DNA of 64,000 bases from Diadema setosum (taxonomy: Eukaryota; Echinodermata; Echinoidea; Diadematoida; Diadematidae), in contig NC_092696.1 of the NCBI RefSeq assembly GCF_964275005.1, forward strand, positions 29,223,953 through 29,287,952, given 5' to 3'. Under the pieces are notes generated by a model. The model had not been told where the DNA came from and searched no databases. It saw nothing but the letters and a program-made list of their open reading frames with translations. Positions 1 to 12,787 of this stretch are shown here, piece by piece; position 1 is the stretch's first letter; each line of letters starts with the position of its first letter. The position numbers and the translations under genes were made by a program.

Positions 1-1480
1 ACAATAAACTAATCAAGATATAGTGACGGCCTTATAGATAACGATTTATACCAAAAAACTGAAGACTTTAAAAAATACTCTAAATTAGTGCGCGCGAGTG
101 AGCTGAAATTTGTATATGTCCTCGTCATCATCACGTATTGTTCTTATCTTTTATCATATAAATTCTGGCGAGCGAGCGCAGCGAGCGAGCCGAAAATTTT
201 TGTATTTCAGCTTACAAAACATGGAATTCTTGTCATTTTTGCTTACCAATCTTACAATAAACTAATCAAGATATAGTGACGGCCTTATAGATAACGATTT
301 ATACCAAAAAACTGAAGACTTTAAAAAATACTCTAAATTAGTGCGCGCGAGTGAGCTGAAATTTGTATGTCCTCGTCATCATCACGTATTGTTCTTATCT
401 TTTATCATATAAATTCTGGCGAGCGAGCGCAGCGAGCGAGCCGAAAATTTTTGTATTTCAGCTTACAAAACATGGAATTCTTGTCATTTTTTGCTTATCA
501 AATCTCACAATTATAGTGACGACCTTATAGATAACGATTTATACCAACAAACTGAGGACTTGAAAAAATACTCTAAATTACTACGAGCGAGTGAGCCGAA
601 ATTTGTATATTTCTGCGCCATCATTACGTTTTTTTCTTATCTTTTTTTTTTTTGATTTTTTTGCGCCCCCTCCCCCGTATGTTCGAAACCGTTGGCGTCC
701 TCTTTTGATCCAATCGGCGATCGCTTCAGAACGAATGAAATTGCAGTCGCTGCTCCGTGTAACATTTTTCCTGCTAAATATAAAATGACATGAGTGAACA
801 CAATAGACATTATCATTTTGTCCGCGTCATCGTCACGTTTTGTTCTTATCTTCTTCTATTTTTTTTTATACAAATTTTGGCGAGCGAGCCGAAAATTTTT
901 GTATTTCAGCTTACAAATCATGAAACTCTTGTCATTATTTGCTTATTAAATCTTACAATTCTAATCAAGATATAGTGACGGCCTTATAGATAACGATTTA
1001 TACCAACAAAATGAGGACTTGAAAAAAATACTCTAAATTAGTACGAGCGAGTGAGCCGAAATTTGTATATTTCTGCGTCATCATTACGTTTTGTTGTTAT
1101 CTTGTTTGATTCGGGGTTTTCTGCGCCCCCCCCCCCCGTATGTTCGAAACCGTTGGCGCCTTCTTTTGATCCAATTGGTGATGGCTTCAGAACGAAATTG
1201 CAGCCGCTGCTCCGTGAAACATTTTGCCTGCTAAATATAAAATGACATGTGTGAACACAATAGACACTGTCATTTTGTCATCATCACGTTTTGTTCTTAC
1301 CTTCTTTTTTATATAAATTTTGGCGAGCGAGCGCAGCGAGCGAGCCGAAAATTTTTGTATTTCAGCTCACAGAACATGGAATTTTTGTGTGAACACAATA
1401 AACATTGTCATTTTGTCCGCGTCATCATCATGTTTTGTTTTTATCTTATTTGATTTGGTTTTCTGCCCCCCCCCCCCCAA
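1..1480. repeat. Tandem repeat array with short (~240-253 bp) and long (~459 bp) unit forms
   Basis: A landmark (TAGTGACGGCCTTATAGATA) recurs at about 21, 274, 514 and 973, giving spacings of 253, 240 and 459 bp. The long form carries an extra block with GAACACAATAGACA that recurs near 797, 1254 and 1390. Units contain the GC-rich motif GGCGAGCGAGCGCAGCGAGC. The open frames here are short and repeat-derived, so I see no gene. The array enters from the left edge of the window and its true start is not seen. Confidence 0.85.
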
Positions 1481-1690
1481 CCATTCTCCCTCCTCCCTTC
1501 CGGGCGAGTTTTCTTTTTTCCTTCTTCTTCTCCTTTTTTCTTTTTTTTTTTCTTCTTCTTCGTTTTTTCCCTTTTTCTTCTTCTTCTTCTTCGTTTTTTT
1601 TTCCCGTTTTTTTTGCGCCCCCAAGGAGTGGCGCCCGGGGCATGTGCCCCCCTTGGCCCCCCCCCCCCCCCCCTAGATACGCCACTGCGT
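1481..1690. repeat. Low-complexity C/T tract ending in a transposon-like terminus
   Basis: Runs of C and CTT dominate. The tract ends with TACGCCACTG near 1678-1688, which resembles the end of a non-autonomous DNA transposon (compare GGATCCGCCACTG at 32172-32184). No matching left end was identified. Confidence 0.4.
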
Positions 1691-2628
1691 ACGGATAACG
1701 AGCAGAACACGGCTGGGAAGAGTTGTGTCTCGGTGACGTCTGACTCTCCGCCAGGACTTGCTCATTAGCATATTCACCATGCAGATTCACACTTTTTCAA
1801 CCAAAATTTACGAGCTTATTTGGTGATTTGAAAGTTTGTTTTTGGTGAAAGTAGTTCATTGGAGGTACCAACAACATATTCTTTTAAAATTCGTCAGGAC
1901 TGCCTCACTTTAAAGACAACAAACGGTCTAGCTCAAGTAATTGCTTTAATCGATATGCATAACCTCTTGCTTGTGCTGATACCTTTTGCTTGTCCCGCAC
2001 AAGCAATTAATTGCTTGCGTTTTCAACAAAAGGGACGTCAAGTCTGTGCGAACACACACACACAAAAAAAAAATCGAGTGTGATAGCATGTATTTGAAAG
2101 GGCGTGTGTGTGCGAAAACATTTCCTGACATAGCAGAAGAGCAATGAAATGACACTCATAAATGCACACACACACATTCATGCACACACACGTACTGGCT
2201 TATTCCCATCACTGCTTTATAGTAGCCCGGATATGCCAGATCGCACGTGCAGAGAGGTTTCCTTGCTCTCCACCGAAGTCAGACATCCTACTTGTTTTTT
2301 ATCACATTTTGCGTGGTAACCACTGGAACATTCCCGTTGTTGAAACGAAAGTTTCTTACACTACTTAGGGGTAATTTCTTGTAGATTTATACCACTCCTA
2401 CACAAGTGTGGTCTTTCTTTCAATATAAATATGATACTTAAAAGGGAACGTTCCAGTAAAACAAAAGCTCAAGCTCTAGAGCTTGGAAAAACGTAAGCAA
2501 ATGCTACCCAGAATAAGCAAAAGGTATGTTTTATGCATACCTTTTCGAGCAAATGCTTGGTCTGTAAGAAATTGCTTGCGGGCAGCAAGCAATTGTCTTG
2601 TGTTCGCTAGCAAAAGCTTCTGCTCTCA
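1691..2628. other. Non-coding stretch rich in AAGCAATT-type words
   Basis: No gene seen. Words such as CAAGCAATT and AATTGCTTG recur many times near 1936-2020 and 2500-2635, and reappear in inverse orientation beyond the fold-back element (5770-5830). A (CA)n-rich part lies near 2050-2190. Confidence 0.5.
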
Positions 2629-5600
2629 AGCAATTAGTCTGGGTGCCAGAGGCTGAACCTTGTTTACCGTCCACCCAATGTTTTTTTTATGGTTTTACCC
2701 TATTTCGGGGGTGCTGAATCCGAATCTGGATGATGCAACTCTTGCATCCTTGAGGATTTAGAGATATTCAAGATGGCCGCCAAAATGGCCGCCCGAACTG
2801 GAAATTCCCACGTATTTCCTTCTAAATGGTGAGATATGGAAAACAATTCATGGTTTTGCCCTATTTCGAGGGTGCTGAATCCGAATCTGGATGATGCAAC
2901 TCTTGCATCCTTGAGGGTTTTGAGATATTCAAGATGGCCGCCAAAATGGCCGCCAAAACCGAAAATTCCCACGTATTTCCTTCTAAATGGTGTGAAATTG
3001 AAAACAATTGATAATTCTATCCTATTTGGAAGGTGCTGAATCCGAATATGGATGATGCAACTCATGCATCCATGAAGTTTTTGAGATATTCAAGATGGCC
3101 GCCAAAATGGCCGCGCCAATTAAAACCGGTAATTCCCATGTATTTCCTTCTAAATGGTGAGAAATTGAAAACAATTGATGGTTTTACCCTATTTCGAGGG
3201 TGCTGAATCGAAACTGGATGATGCAACTCTTGCATCCATGAAGTTTTTGAGATATTCAAGATGGCCGCCAAAATGGCCGCCAATTAAAACCGGAAATTCC
3301 CACGTATTTCCTTCTAAATGGTGAGATATGGAAAACAATTGATGGTTTTGCCCTATTTCGAGGGTGCTGAATCCGAATCTGGATGATGCAACTCTTGCAT
3401 CCATGAAGTTTTCGAGATATTCAAGATGGCCGCCAAAATGGCCGCCAATCAAAACCGGAATCCTCCCACGTATTTCCTTCTAATGGTGAGATATGGAAAA
3501 CAATTGATGGTTTTACCCTATTTCGAGGGTGCTGAATCCGAATCTGGATGATGCAACTCTTGCTTCCTTGAGGATTTTGAGATATTCAATATGGCCGCCA
3601 AAATGGCCGCCAAAATGGCCGCCAAAACCGAAAATTCCCTCGTATTTCCTTCTAAATGGTGAGATATTGAAAACAATCGATGGTTTTGCCCTATTTCGAG
3701 GGTGCTGAATGAGAATCTGGATGATGCAACTTCTGCATTGTTGAAGATTTTGAGATATTCAATATGCCGCCAGAATGGCCACCCAAAACGGAAGTTCCCA
3801 TATATTGAAAGCCATTGGTGGTTTTTATCTTATTTTGAGTGTGCTGAATCCGAAGCTCAGGATACAACTCTTGCATCCTTAAGGGTTTTGAGATGATAAA
3901 GATGGTCGCCAAAAATGACCGCCAAAACGGAAATTCATATGTAGACCCCCTATTTCCTTCTAAATGGTGTAAAATATAAAACAGTTGGTGGTTTTACACT
4001 ATTTTGAGTTTGCTGAATTTGAAGCTCCAGGATACAGCTCTTGCTTCCTTGAGGGTTTTGAGATAATAAAGATCATGGCCGCCAGAATGGCCCCTAAATT
4101 GCCGTTAAAAACGAAATTTTCCATGTAAGCCCTCTGTTACCTTCTAAATGGTGTAAAATTGAAAACAATTGGCGGTTTTACTCTATTTCGAGGGTGCTGA
4201 GTCTGAACCTGGTTGATGCAACTTTCGTATTCATTTTAAGGGTTTTTGAGATGTCCAAGATGACCGCCAATATAACTGTCAAAAATTGGAAAATTTTATA
4301 CCCTATTCAGCACCCTCGAAACTTGGTTGTTGAAATTCATCCATTCTTTAGGGTTTTTAGACGACCAAGATGACAGTCAAAGTAAGTGGCAGAATTCCAA
4401 TGTTAATATATTTTTTCTTAATGGTAAAAGTTTTACAATAAATTGATGGTCTTACCCTATTACGAGGGTGCTGAAGGTCTTTGAAGGTTTTGGGACATCG
4501 AAAATGTCCTGTATGAACGGAAACTCCTTAACATTTTCTTATACTTAAATTATTACCTTCCATGTTGTTGTTTGTTTTTTTACTCAATTTTTTTTCGCGT
4601 TACCTGTGATATGACCGTCCCCTCGTGTGTGTTTGTAATATATTATATATACGTATACATATTATACATATACACATATATAATGTTACATCATAATTGA
4701 AAAAAAAATTGAAGCATAACTATAAAAATGTCCCACTCGTGTCTTCAACAATGTCATCAAGACCATCAATATAAACCAAATAACCAATTTGAGTGTTCAT
4801 GGATGAAGAGATTAAAACTGCTCATGGATTAAGACAGGTAATATTGGGTAATTTCAGTACACTTCTCTACATCACTATCACAATATGATATGTTTTCCAT
4901 ATCTCACCATTAAGAAGGAAATACGTGGGAAATTCCGGTTTTATTTGGCGGCTATTTTGGCGGTCATCTTGAATATCTCAAAAACTTCATGGATGCAAGA
5001 GTTGCATCATCCAGATTCGGATTCAGCACCCTCGAAATAGGGCAAAACTATCAATTGTTTTCCATATCTCACCATTTAGAAGGAAATACGTGGGAATTCC
5101 CGTTTTTAATTGGCGGCCATTTTGGCGGCCAACTTGAATATCTCAAAAACTTCATGGATGCAAGAGTTGCATCATCCAGTTTCGGATTCAGCACCCTCGA
5201 AATAGGGTAAAACCATCAATTATTTTCAATTTTTCACCATTTAGAAGGAAATACATGAGAATTTCTGGTTTTAATTGGTGCGGCCATTTTGGCGGCCATC
5301 TTGAATATCTCAAAAACTTCATGGATGCATGAGTTGCATCCTCCATAATCGGATTCAGCACCTTCCAAATAGGATAGAATTATTAATTATTTTCAATTTC
5401 ACACCATTTAGAAGGAAATACGTGGGAATTTTCGGTTCGGGCGGCCATTTTGGCGGCCATCTTGAATATCTCAAAACCCTCAAGGATGCATGAGTTGCAT
5501 CATCCAGATTCGGATTCAGCACCCTCGAAATAGGGTATAACCGTCAATTGTTTTAAATCTATCACCATTTAGAAGGAAATACGTGGGAATTTCCGGTTCG

Positions 5601-5778
5601 GGCGGCCATTTTGGCGGCCATCTTGAATATCTCAAAACCCTCAAGGATGCAAGAGTTGCATCATCCAGATTCGGATTCAGCACCCCCGAAATAGGGTAAA
5701 ACCATCAAAAAACATTAGGTGGACGGTAAAACAAGGTTAGGCCCAAAAAGTCGCTTTGGCACCCAGACTAAATTGCTT
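2629..5778. mobile_element. Fold-back-like element with satellite arms in inverted orientation
   Basis: The outer ends are inverted copies: AGCAATTAGTCTGGGTGCCA on the left and its near complement at 5757-5778. Each arm is a tandem array of ~160-bp units anchored by GTGCTGAATCCGAATCTGG. The left arm has anchors near 2711, 2872, 3033, 3200, 3364, 3529, 3702, 3841, 4010, 4194 and 4468. The right arm has complementary anchors near 5022, 5187, 5354, 5515 and 5676. Spacings are mostly 161-173 bp and left units become more diverged inward. The centre (about 4546-4890) is AT-rich and unrelated. Open frames inside come from the repeated unit and are not genes. It could be a fold-back transposon or an inverted satellite block; no transposase is present. 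Confidence 0.75.
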
Positions 5779-5894
5779 GTTTTCATGCATAAGGATTGGA
5801 GTAAAAGGGTAGCACAAGCAATTGCCAGCGTTTATGCATCCGGCCCATTGTGAAGGAACAAAGCATGTCTCACTGCATGAATGAGATCTGTCAA

Positions 5895-6384
5895 TAGGCG
5901 TTTTCACATCTAATCAGCCCGATAAAAATCCAAGCTCGAGAAATTTTTCGCGATTGCGAGTTAGCGCGCTATTTCATTTCTTATTCACATCAGCCCGAAG
6001 AGAATCAGCCCGAATTTTTGTCGAGCTAATTCGACAGCTGAGTATGTGCAAACAGCATAAGTAATGTGTGTGCCCTCTCAAAAATTCCTCGTGATTTGTG
6101 TGCAGTTTGCCTCGATCGATCGGGTCACACACGCTAGGCATAATGGGATGCATCGCGCTAATTTCTCGAGTCGATTTCACATTATCAAATAGCGCGCTAC
6201 TATCCCACTATTTCAGAAATTTCCCGAGTTGGACTCGAGAAATTTTCTCGATCAAAGCGATACAATTAGCGCTTTAATTTGTGTTCACATTATCAACTAG
6301 CGCGCTATTTCGCTATCGGGAAAATTTCCAAAGTCAGAAAATAGCGCGCTATTTCGAAACATCGGGCTGATGTGAAAACGCCTA
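5895..6384. mobile_element. MITE with ~25-bp terminal inverted repeats and TA target duplication
   Basis: The left end reads TA-GGCGTTTTCACATC and the right end is GATGTGAAAACGCC-TA. The interior repeats AGCGCGCTATTTC in both orientations and has no coding capacity. The flanks (5840-5894 and 6385-6440) resemble pieces of the repeat at 14890-14930 and 16030-16080, so it landed in an older repeat. Confidence 0.75.
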
Positions 6385-6690
6385 GTGAAAAATGCCAAAT
6401 AGGCCAGCCTGTACGAATGCAAGTTTGTGTTTAGGATTTGTGTTCAGGGCTGCGACGTAGCCAGGGAGTTTATAAACAAAATTTGCTTCTGCGCATAATC
6501 TAGCCGAGAAACGTCCCATCCGCTATATTTTTATTTGGAGGATGGGAAAGTCACTAGTGTGTGTAAAGTCTACGGCAGTCTACTGACAAAATAAGTCTAA
6601 AAACTAAGACTATAGGGACTCTGCCTAAGACAAATTGTGTTCGCATACTTCTTAACCACAATGACCCACAGTCCTTGGCATCGCCTCGCT
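6385..6690. other. Non-coding sequence, part of an older dispersed repeat
   Basis: The segment with CCAGCCTGTACGAATGCAAG matches 16040-16080 closely. Nothing else is recognised. Confidence 0.4.
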
Positions 6691-6692
6691 TT

Positions 6693-6768
6693 GGCACGGT
6701 GTGTTAGGGCTTTGACTGATAATCAGAAGGTCCGTGGTTCGACTCCCATTCGGGGTCTTGCTCAACAT
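6693..6768 (+). repeat. Degenerate tRNA-like head of a SINE
   Basis: An A-box-like TGGCACGGTGTGTTAGGG is followed by an anticodon-arm-like TTTGACTGATAATCAGA and a B box GGTTCGACTCC near 6738. The T stem does not pair well, so this is an old tRNA-derived SINE head rather than a working tRNA. No clear tail or target duplication was found. Confidence 0.5.
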
Positions 6769-7637
6769 CTTATTTTCTTTTTTGCTCTTAATTTCTAAAG
6801 TATATTAAGTTTTTAACGGTTTATTCCGTCAGGCTTAAGACTAGAGAGAGTAATAAAGTCAAAGACTTGATAGTTATTCTCTATCCAAGTCACCAAGACA
6901 AATAAATGCCTTTCCCATCCTGCGAAAAAAAAAAAAATATCGCGTCCCGTCCTGGGGAAAACAAGTACGGCACTCGGCCAAAATAGCTTTCGGTTCCGAT
7001 GCTATAGGCAGCGAGTCAGCCAGCCAGCCAGCCAGCCAGCCAATCAGTGATCTTGTCCATACTCTCCCATCCTATACAGGAAAGCGAAACTGCTTTTAGA
7101 TACATGTCTGAGGACGGGATTCCGAGTACGGGGACTGTGACAGCTGATTGCTTCCGCGTTTTCTCGGTTTTCCCGTCGTGTAGCGAAAACTCCCTAATCT
7201 TGGGGGGGGGGGGGCAGTTTAATAGTATGCGAGGGAGCGGAGCGAGTGAGGGAGGGGGGGGGGTGGCAGGGGACGTCATATGATTCGTTACAGTATCCAT
7301 CATGAATATTCATAAGATTGAATCTAATATGCAAAAACTAGTGAAAATGTGGAAAACATTGATAATTACAATATGCTGGGTTAAGACTTAAACTGTGCCA
7401 GAAATTGAACATTATGTTCTCATCTTATTCGAACTAATCAGAACTGGCGTTTTGGAGACTTTTATTTTCATATGGGTTTCTCACAAAACTGTGGCCTAGT
7501 TTAGTAACCATGCCATGAAGCATTACAATATTTTCCGGGTATAAGTAGCAACAGGCATCATCAGTCCAGTGACTAGGAATAGGTGGTAGGCATAAACTTC
7601 TCGTCGTATTAATTCCTACAATGAATATGAACATTTA
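6769..7637. other. Non-coding sequence with a short CCAG microsatellite and G tracts
   Basis: A (CCAG)n run lies near 7018-7042 and G-rich tracts near 7201-7214 and 7251-7264. No gene seen. Confidence 0.5.
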
Positions 7638-8655
7638 GTCTAGCAGCCAGAAAGGGTCCCCGTGCACCCCCCCTAAAACAAAATTCTACGATATGTTCGA
7701 AGATCGTCAGAACCTGTATTTTCCGAATCCGGTTGTCGCCAGCGGAAAAAAAGGTTGCGCGCGCGTCTTATTTGCATATTTCTAAGATGGCCGCCGCCCG
7801 TTGCTAGGAGACGGATTATTTTTGAATAACTTTATTTAGGAATAACAAATTACCATAAAAATGGTATCATTTTGAAGAGAATTAAATTTCCTACAAGCTG
7901 ATACCCCATTTGATGGGATAAATAGTTGTTGTCATGAAATATTAAGGAAGGAATTATGTTTTTTAGCATTTTTCTAAAAAGATACGGAATTTGGTTATAA
8001 TGTTCTTTTCCATACATCTAATATGCATTTACAAATAACATTTGAAATTTCCTAAAATTATCCCCCAAACATAGCTATTATCATGTGTAAACGGCTTTCC
8101 AATACACCAATTCCTTTAAAAGTTACACGACATTAAAGGGGATAAGGTTCAATAGGTTTTACAGCAATATTTAAGGGTTATAATGTCTCCGCGCGCAATT
8201 GCGTAGGTTCTGTATGTGGGGTTTGTTGTAGATCACTGCTATCTATTGATCAAATCTCATCGAAATCGGCGAAGAAAGAAAGAAAAATTACACTTTCTAT
8301 TCCTTATATGAAATAAAAATGTTTTTTTTTCTATTCTGTGTTACCAAACTCAATCCATTCAGCTTCCCATATGAACAGTTTCTTGTCTTTTTGGATTCCC
8401 TCCAAAATCACAACTTATCTGATATTAAAAAGTTAAAGAAAAAAATTTAACGTGACAGTTTCCTCTTATTGGAAGATTAAAGTGAAAAAAAAAGAAGAAT
8501 CTTATGCTAAAAGCCCTAAGAAATAAAGAACTTGTTAAATGGCCTTTCAGAGCTTAAAATGAAACATGGCTATCTTATTTTTTCATAACAAAATGAAGGG
8601 AAGTATCTGTGTAGTTCATGTCGGCCCATACTGGGTTACTATTCTTCAGAAATGG

Positions 8656-9350
8656 TCCCCGTGCACCCCCCCCCCCCCAAAAAAAAAAAAAAAATCTACG
8701 ATGTGTTCGAAGATCGTCAGAACCTGTATTTTGCGAATCTGCTTGTCGCCAGCGGAAAAAAGGGTTGCGCGTGCGTCTAATTTGCATACTTCTAAGATGG
8801 CCGCCGCCCGTTGCTAGGATACGGATTATTTTTGAATAACTTTAGTTAAAGAATATCAAATTACCATAAAAATTGTATCATATTAAAGAGAATTAGATTT
8901 CCTACAAATTAATACCCCGTTTATGTAATAAATAGTTGTTGTTATGAAATACTAAGGAAGGAAGGATTTTTAATACATTTTTCCCAAGAAATACAGATTT
9001 CAGTAATGTTTTTTCCATACATTTATTTCTGTTTACAAATAACATCGGAATTTTCCTTAAGTTAAACCCCATAAATAAGTATTATTCTGTGAAAGCGGCT
9101 ATTAAATACACCAATTTCTTAAAAAGTTACACGACATTAAAGGGAAAAGGTTCAATACGGTTATACAGAAATTTAAGGGTAATGTCGACTTCCGCACTTG
9201 CGTAACGCGTGTAATACTATAATAATCATTGCAAGTATGAGACCCTATCACTTCTTACATCCAAATTATTGATTAAATATCATTAAATCTTGTAGAATAT
9301 GAAAACAAATTTAATTTTTTATTCGCTATCACCTTTGATCTACTCAGCTT
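8656..9350. repeat. Diverged direct copy of the left arm sequence
   Basis: From GGTCCCCGTGCACCCC and TCGAAGATCGTCAGAACCTG onward it parallels 7656-8330, including TTCTAAGATGGCCGCCGCCC and GTTACACGACATTAAAGGG, but it is clearly more diverged than the two arms are from each other. It is therefore an older neighbour that the arm ran into. Confidence 0.7.
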
Positions 9351-10193
9351 CACTTTTAGTTTACGTCTTTTTTCATCAAATAGAATGAAGGCCTTACGAG
9401 AGGTGTAATTTCATGACGGCCGAAACGGGCTTACCTGGATAGGGGTTTCCAACATATCGATATTAATCAAACTTCTCTTCATCAACTCTCATTCTTCTGA
9501 TCATCTTCACACACATACTCACACCTCCAGTATCGCACACAGGCATTCATGCAGGGGAAATGAGCTCAGTCATGAATTTCGTGAATTTATTCAATACGCC
9601 ATTAATGCATTCATGGAACATCAAACTTGAATGCTTTATTTAGATGTCGAAATAAGAGTTACATGTATACCGCACAAGCGAAATATTTCTCACCATGCTC
9701 TAGCATGAAATCAATTTATTTTTTTAAGATAAGATCGCACATACGTGTTCTCATTCTTTGGTGGTTCGCCTGATGGTTTTTAAACATATTGCTCATACGT
9801 TTATTATTGCCAAGAAACTAATAGATAGATTACAAATACCAAGGAATGGCATTGATAAAAACGAATAGTTGCAAGTCAAATCCAGTCGCTTTCAAATTCT
9901 GTGGGTTTTTTTTTTTTATAGAAAATGATTTCATGGGTTGATTTAAATGCAATACAACGTAAACTTGGTTGTTAAATCCGTTAGGAGTGACTAATAATCA
10001 ATATTATACAAAAATGAGAGAGAGAGAGAGAAAAAAAAAATGTTATGGTTAAGTAGACCTTAATGCATGGATCTATAAAACATGAGGGAAATGTCTGAGG
10101 GAACATTAACTATGCATGCGTGTATGTATGTATGTGTGCATGTATATACTATAACTATGTATATATAATATATCTATATCTATATATAAATAA

Positions 10194-10236
<43 letters not shown>

Positions 10237-11030
10237 TTATATTTATGCAGGTTTGTATACTTTTGTGTTGTGTGTGTTTGTGTTCAAGGATGTATGTGTA
10301 TGACTAATGTGTTAAACATTAGACATATTCAGAGTGTAAATGTTTAACCACAACGAATACAATATTTTCATGTTTTCCACAGAAATTAGTTGCTAAAATG
10401 ATTTGAAGTGTATCTGCTATAGGCGCATCTGACGTGCAATCCACTTTTAGAGCGCATGTAAGTTCCGCTGGAATAACATTTTAACTCATGCATGAATTAA
10501 ATACACCATCCAATGTTTTCAGATATCCATGCCCTACTCGTCCGCCGGTCCTTTTTAGATAGAGTAACTATAAATGTGCATTATCGATACCCAAAAGATT
10601 ATTGACATTGCACGTTAAACACTTTCACTAGGTTGCCATTGTCGCGAGTCTCGATATGCTAATACATGTATACTATCTACCACAAATCGATTCTTAGTCT
10701 ACGAGTGACCGTGGTGATCTTATCATGGCTTATCACATCTTGAGGTCTATGGTGGTAACCGTGTTGATCGTAGAAGAATTATTGGACTGTTCGAAAAATT
10801 ACTACGATCAACACAATGTCTTTGACTGACATCAAGATTTGATTATCTGATGATCAGCACGATTAGTCCCCGAGTAAGACCACGATTTCGGGCGAATCGA
10901 GAAAGTGGACCCAGCTTAGTGAATTCCACGAGAGTGGTAACTTACCATAAGGATAATCAACACGACAGTTTCAATACCGTACATATCAATATTTACATAT
11001 CTTCAAAGATTACTTCACCTATGTAATCTA
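9351..11030. other. AT-rich loop sequence, no gene recognised
   Basis: Holds a GA run near 10018-10030, ATGT and TA microsatellites (10110-10232) and a small inverted repeat GTGTTGATCGTAG / CTACGATCAACAC around 10762-10822. No coding signal seen. Confidence 0.5.
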
Positions 11031-11035
11031 GATTC

Positions 11036-12020
11036 TTTTGTATGCCTCCGCCAAGAAGTGGTGCCGGAGGCATTATGTTTTCGGGTTGTCCGTCCTTCCG
11101 TCCGTCCTTCTCTCCGTACGTAATGAATTTTGCGGACAGCGTAACAAAAAAAAAAACAAACAAACAAACAAACTGAAATTTGGCATGTATGTGTATTGGG
11201 GGTGAAGTTCTGCCTATCAACTTTTGGGTGCACATGCTCAAGGTCAAAAGTCAAAAGGTCGAGGTCAAATGCTTAAAATTTCACTATTTCCCTCATATCT
11301 CTGCAATGCCAAAAGATATTTTCTTGAAACTTAGTGTATACAGGTATTACCTAATTAAAATTCACTGGTAAAAGTTTGGGGTGATAAGGTTAAGGTCAAA
11401 TGTGAAAAGGTCAAGTGAAAATGTTAAAATTTTACTTTTTTCGCTGTATCTTGGATATTGTTCAAGGTATCTTCATGGAACATAGTATATATTATGCATG
11501 TACTGACTGGAAGTGATTATCTAGGGAATTTGGGGTTCATGGGGTCAAAGGTCAAGGGCAACACTTCAAAATTTTACTATTTCCCTCATATTTATGCAAT
11601 GCCAGCAGGACTTTTTTTTAAACTTGGTGTATGCATGTATAACCCAAAATAGAGATTCTCTGGCAATTTCTTTTTTTTTTTTTTTGCCAAAAAGGTCAAA
11701 GATCAAAGATCAAGAGAAAGTGCTGAACTTGCTTCTTCCTCCATGTCTCGGAAGTGGCTCATGGCATCTTGAAACTTAGTACATATTTATGCATGTTCTG
11801 CCTGACAGTGATTCTCTTATGAATTTTAGGGTCAAAGGCCAGATGAAAATGGTAACAATTTTCTACACAATACAAAAATTGCACTTTTTCTCCATACCTT
11901 GAAAATTACTTAATGCATAAACTTATGAAAGGGCCAAAGTCAAGTTAAAGTCCTAAAATTCCCAAATACATGCTCTCCTATTCATCCAATTAGACCTAGG
12001 TCAAGGAAGGTGACCATTTT
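11036..12020. repeat. Degenerate ~150-bp tandem array with GGTCAAAGGTC motifs
   Basis: Begins with a short hairpin-like terminus (TATGCCTCCGCC, then GCCGGAGGCAT) and a CCGT-rich block. Units with TTGAAACTTAGTGTATA-like words occur near 11318, 11473, 11615 and 11767, each accompanied by GGTCAAAGGTCAA-like words. A related TATGCCTCCGCC terminus lies at 13089, and the segment 11965-12020 is repeated inverted at 13212-13262. Confidence 0.6.
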
Positions 12021-12025
12021 GAATT

Positions 12026-12787
12026 TTGAATGGAAACAATGTCATTATCGTTTTCAAATTCCCAGTAACAGGGCATTTAATCTTGTTGCTTTCGCGTGGC
12101 CTTTCTTTCTATAATATACAAGAAGTAAATTTGTTATTGCTTTCAGCAATAACAAATTTGGGCCCGTTTATCTATATCATGACGAACCTCCGGAATAACG
12201 AACCTTTGGGGAAAAAAAATGAACCTTCGGAATAATAAACTGTGACCAATATTGTTATATTGTACAAGCTTTAACGCCGACATCTATTAACCTACTATAT
12301 TACTACTTTCACTCTTTGAAAGGAAACACGCCAACAACCAACGACACAACAGGAATGGAAACAATGTCATTATCGTTTTCAAATTCCCAGTAACAGGGCA
12401 TTTAATCTTGTTACTTTCGCGTAGCCTTTCTTTCTATAATATACAAGAAGTAAATTTGTTATTGCTTTCAGCAATAACTAATTTGGGCCCGTTTATCTAT
12501 ATCATGACGAACCTCCGGAATAACGAACCTTTGGGGAAAAAAAATGAACCTTCGGAATAATAAACTTTGACCAATATTGTTATATTGTACAAGCTTTAAC
12601 GCCGACATCTATTAACCTACTACTACTTTCACTCTTTGAAAGGAAACACGCCAACAACCGACACAACAGGAATGGAAACAATGTCATTATTGTTTTCAAA
12701 TTCCCAGTAACAGAGCATTAATCTTGTTACTTTCGCGTGGCCATTCTTTCTATAATATACAAGAAGTAAATTTGTTATTGCTTTCAG
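12026..12787. repeat. ~320-bp tandem repeat, 2.4 copies, with an internal hairpin
   Basis: TGGAAACAATGTCATT starts near 12031, 12356 and 12673 (periods 325 and 317). Each of the first two units holds a hairpin made of GTTATTGC, loop TTTCA and GCAATAAC near 12138-12158. The third copy stops exactly after the loop (about 12787). Units also hold CCGGAATAACGAACC words that recur in the region 41090-41760. Confidence 0.8.

Noticed and set aside
1320-1790. Overlapping open frames rich in Phe/Ser/Pro or Lys/Arg/Glu
   Set aside because: They are translations of the T/C-rich low-complexity tract and run on both strands; no domain or splice signal.
2700-5210. Repeated short proteins with GGHFGGHLEYLKN-like sequence
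   Set aside because: Every one is the ~160-bp satellite unit in one frame; the pattern follows the DNA repeat and frames drift between units.
6693-6768. Functional tRNA-Ile gene
   Set aside because: The B box is good but T-stem pairing fails and no acceptor stem can be formed; treated as a SINE head.
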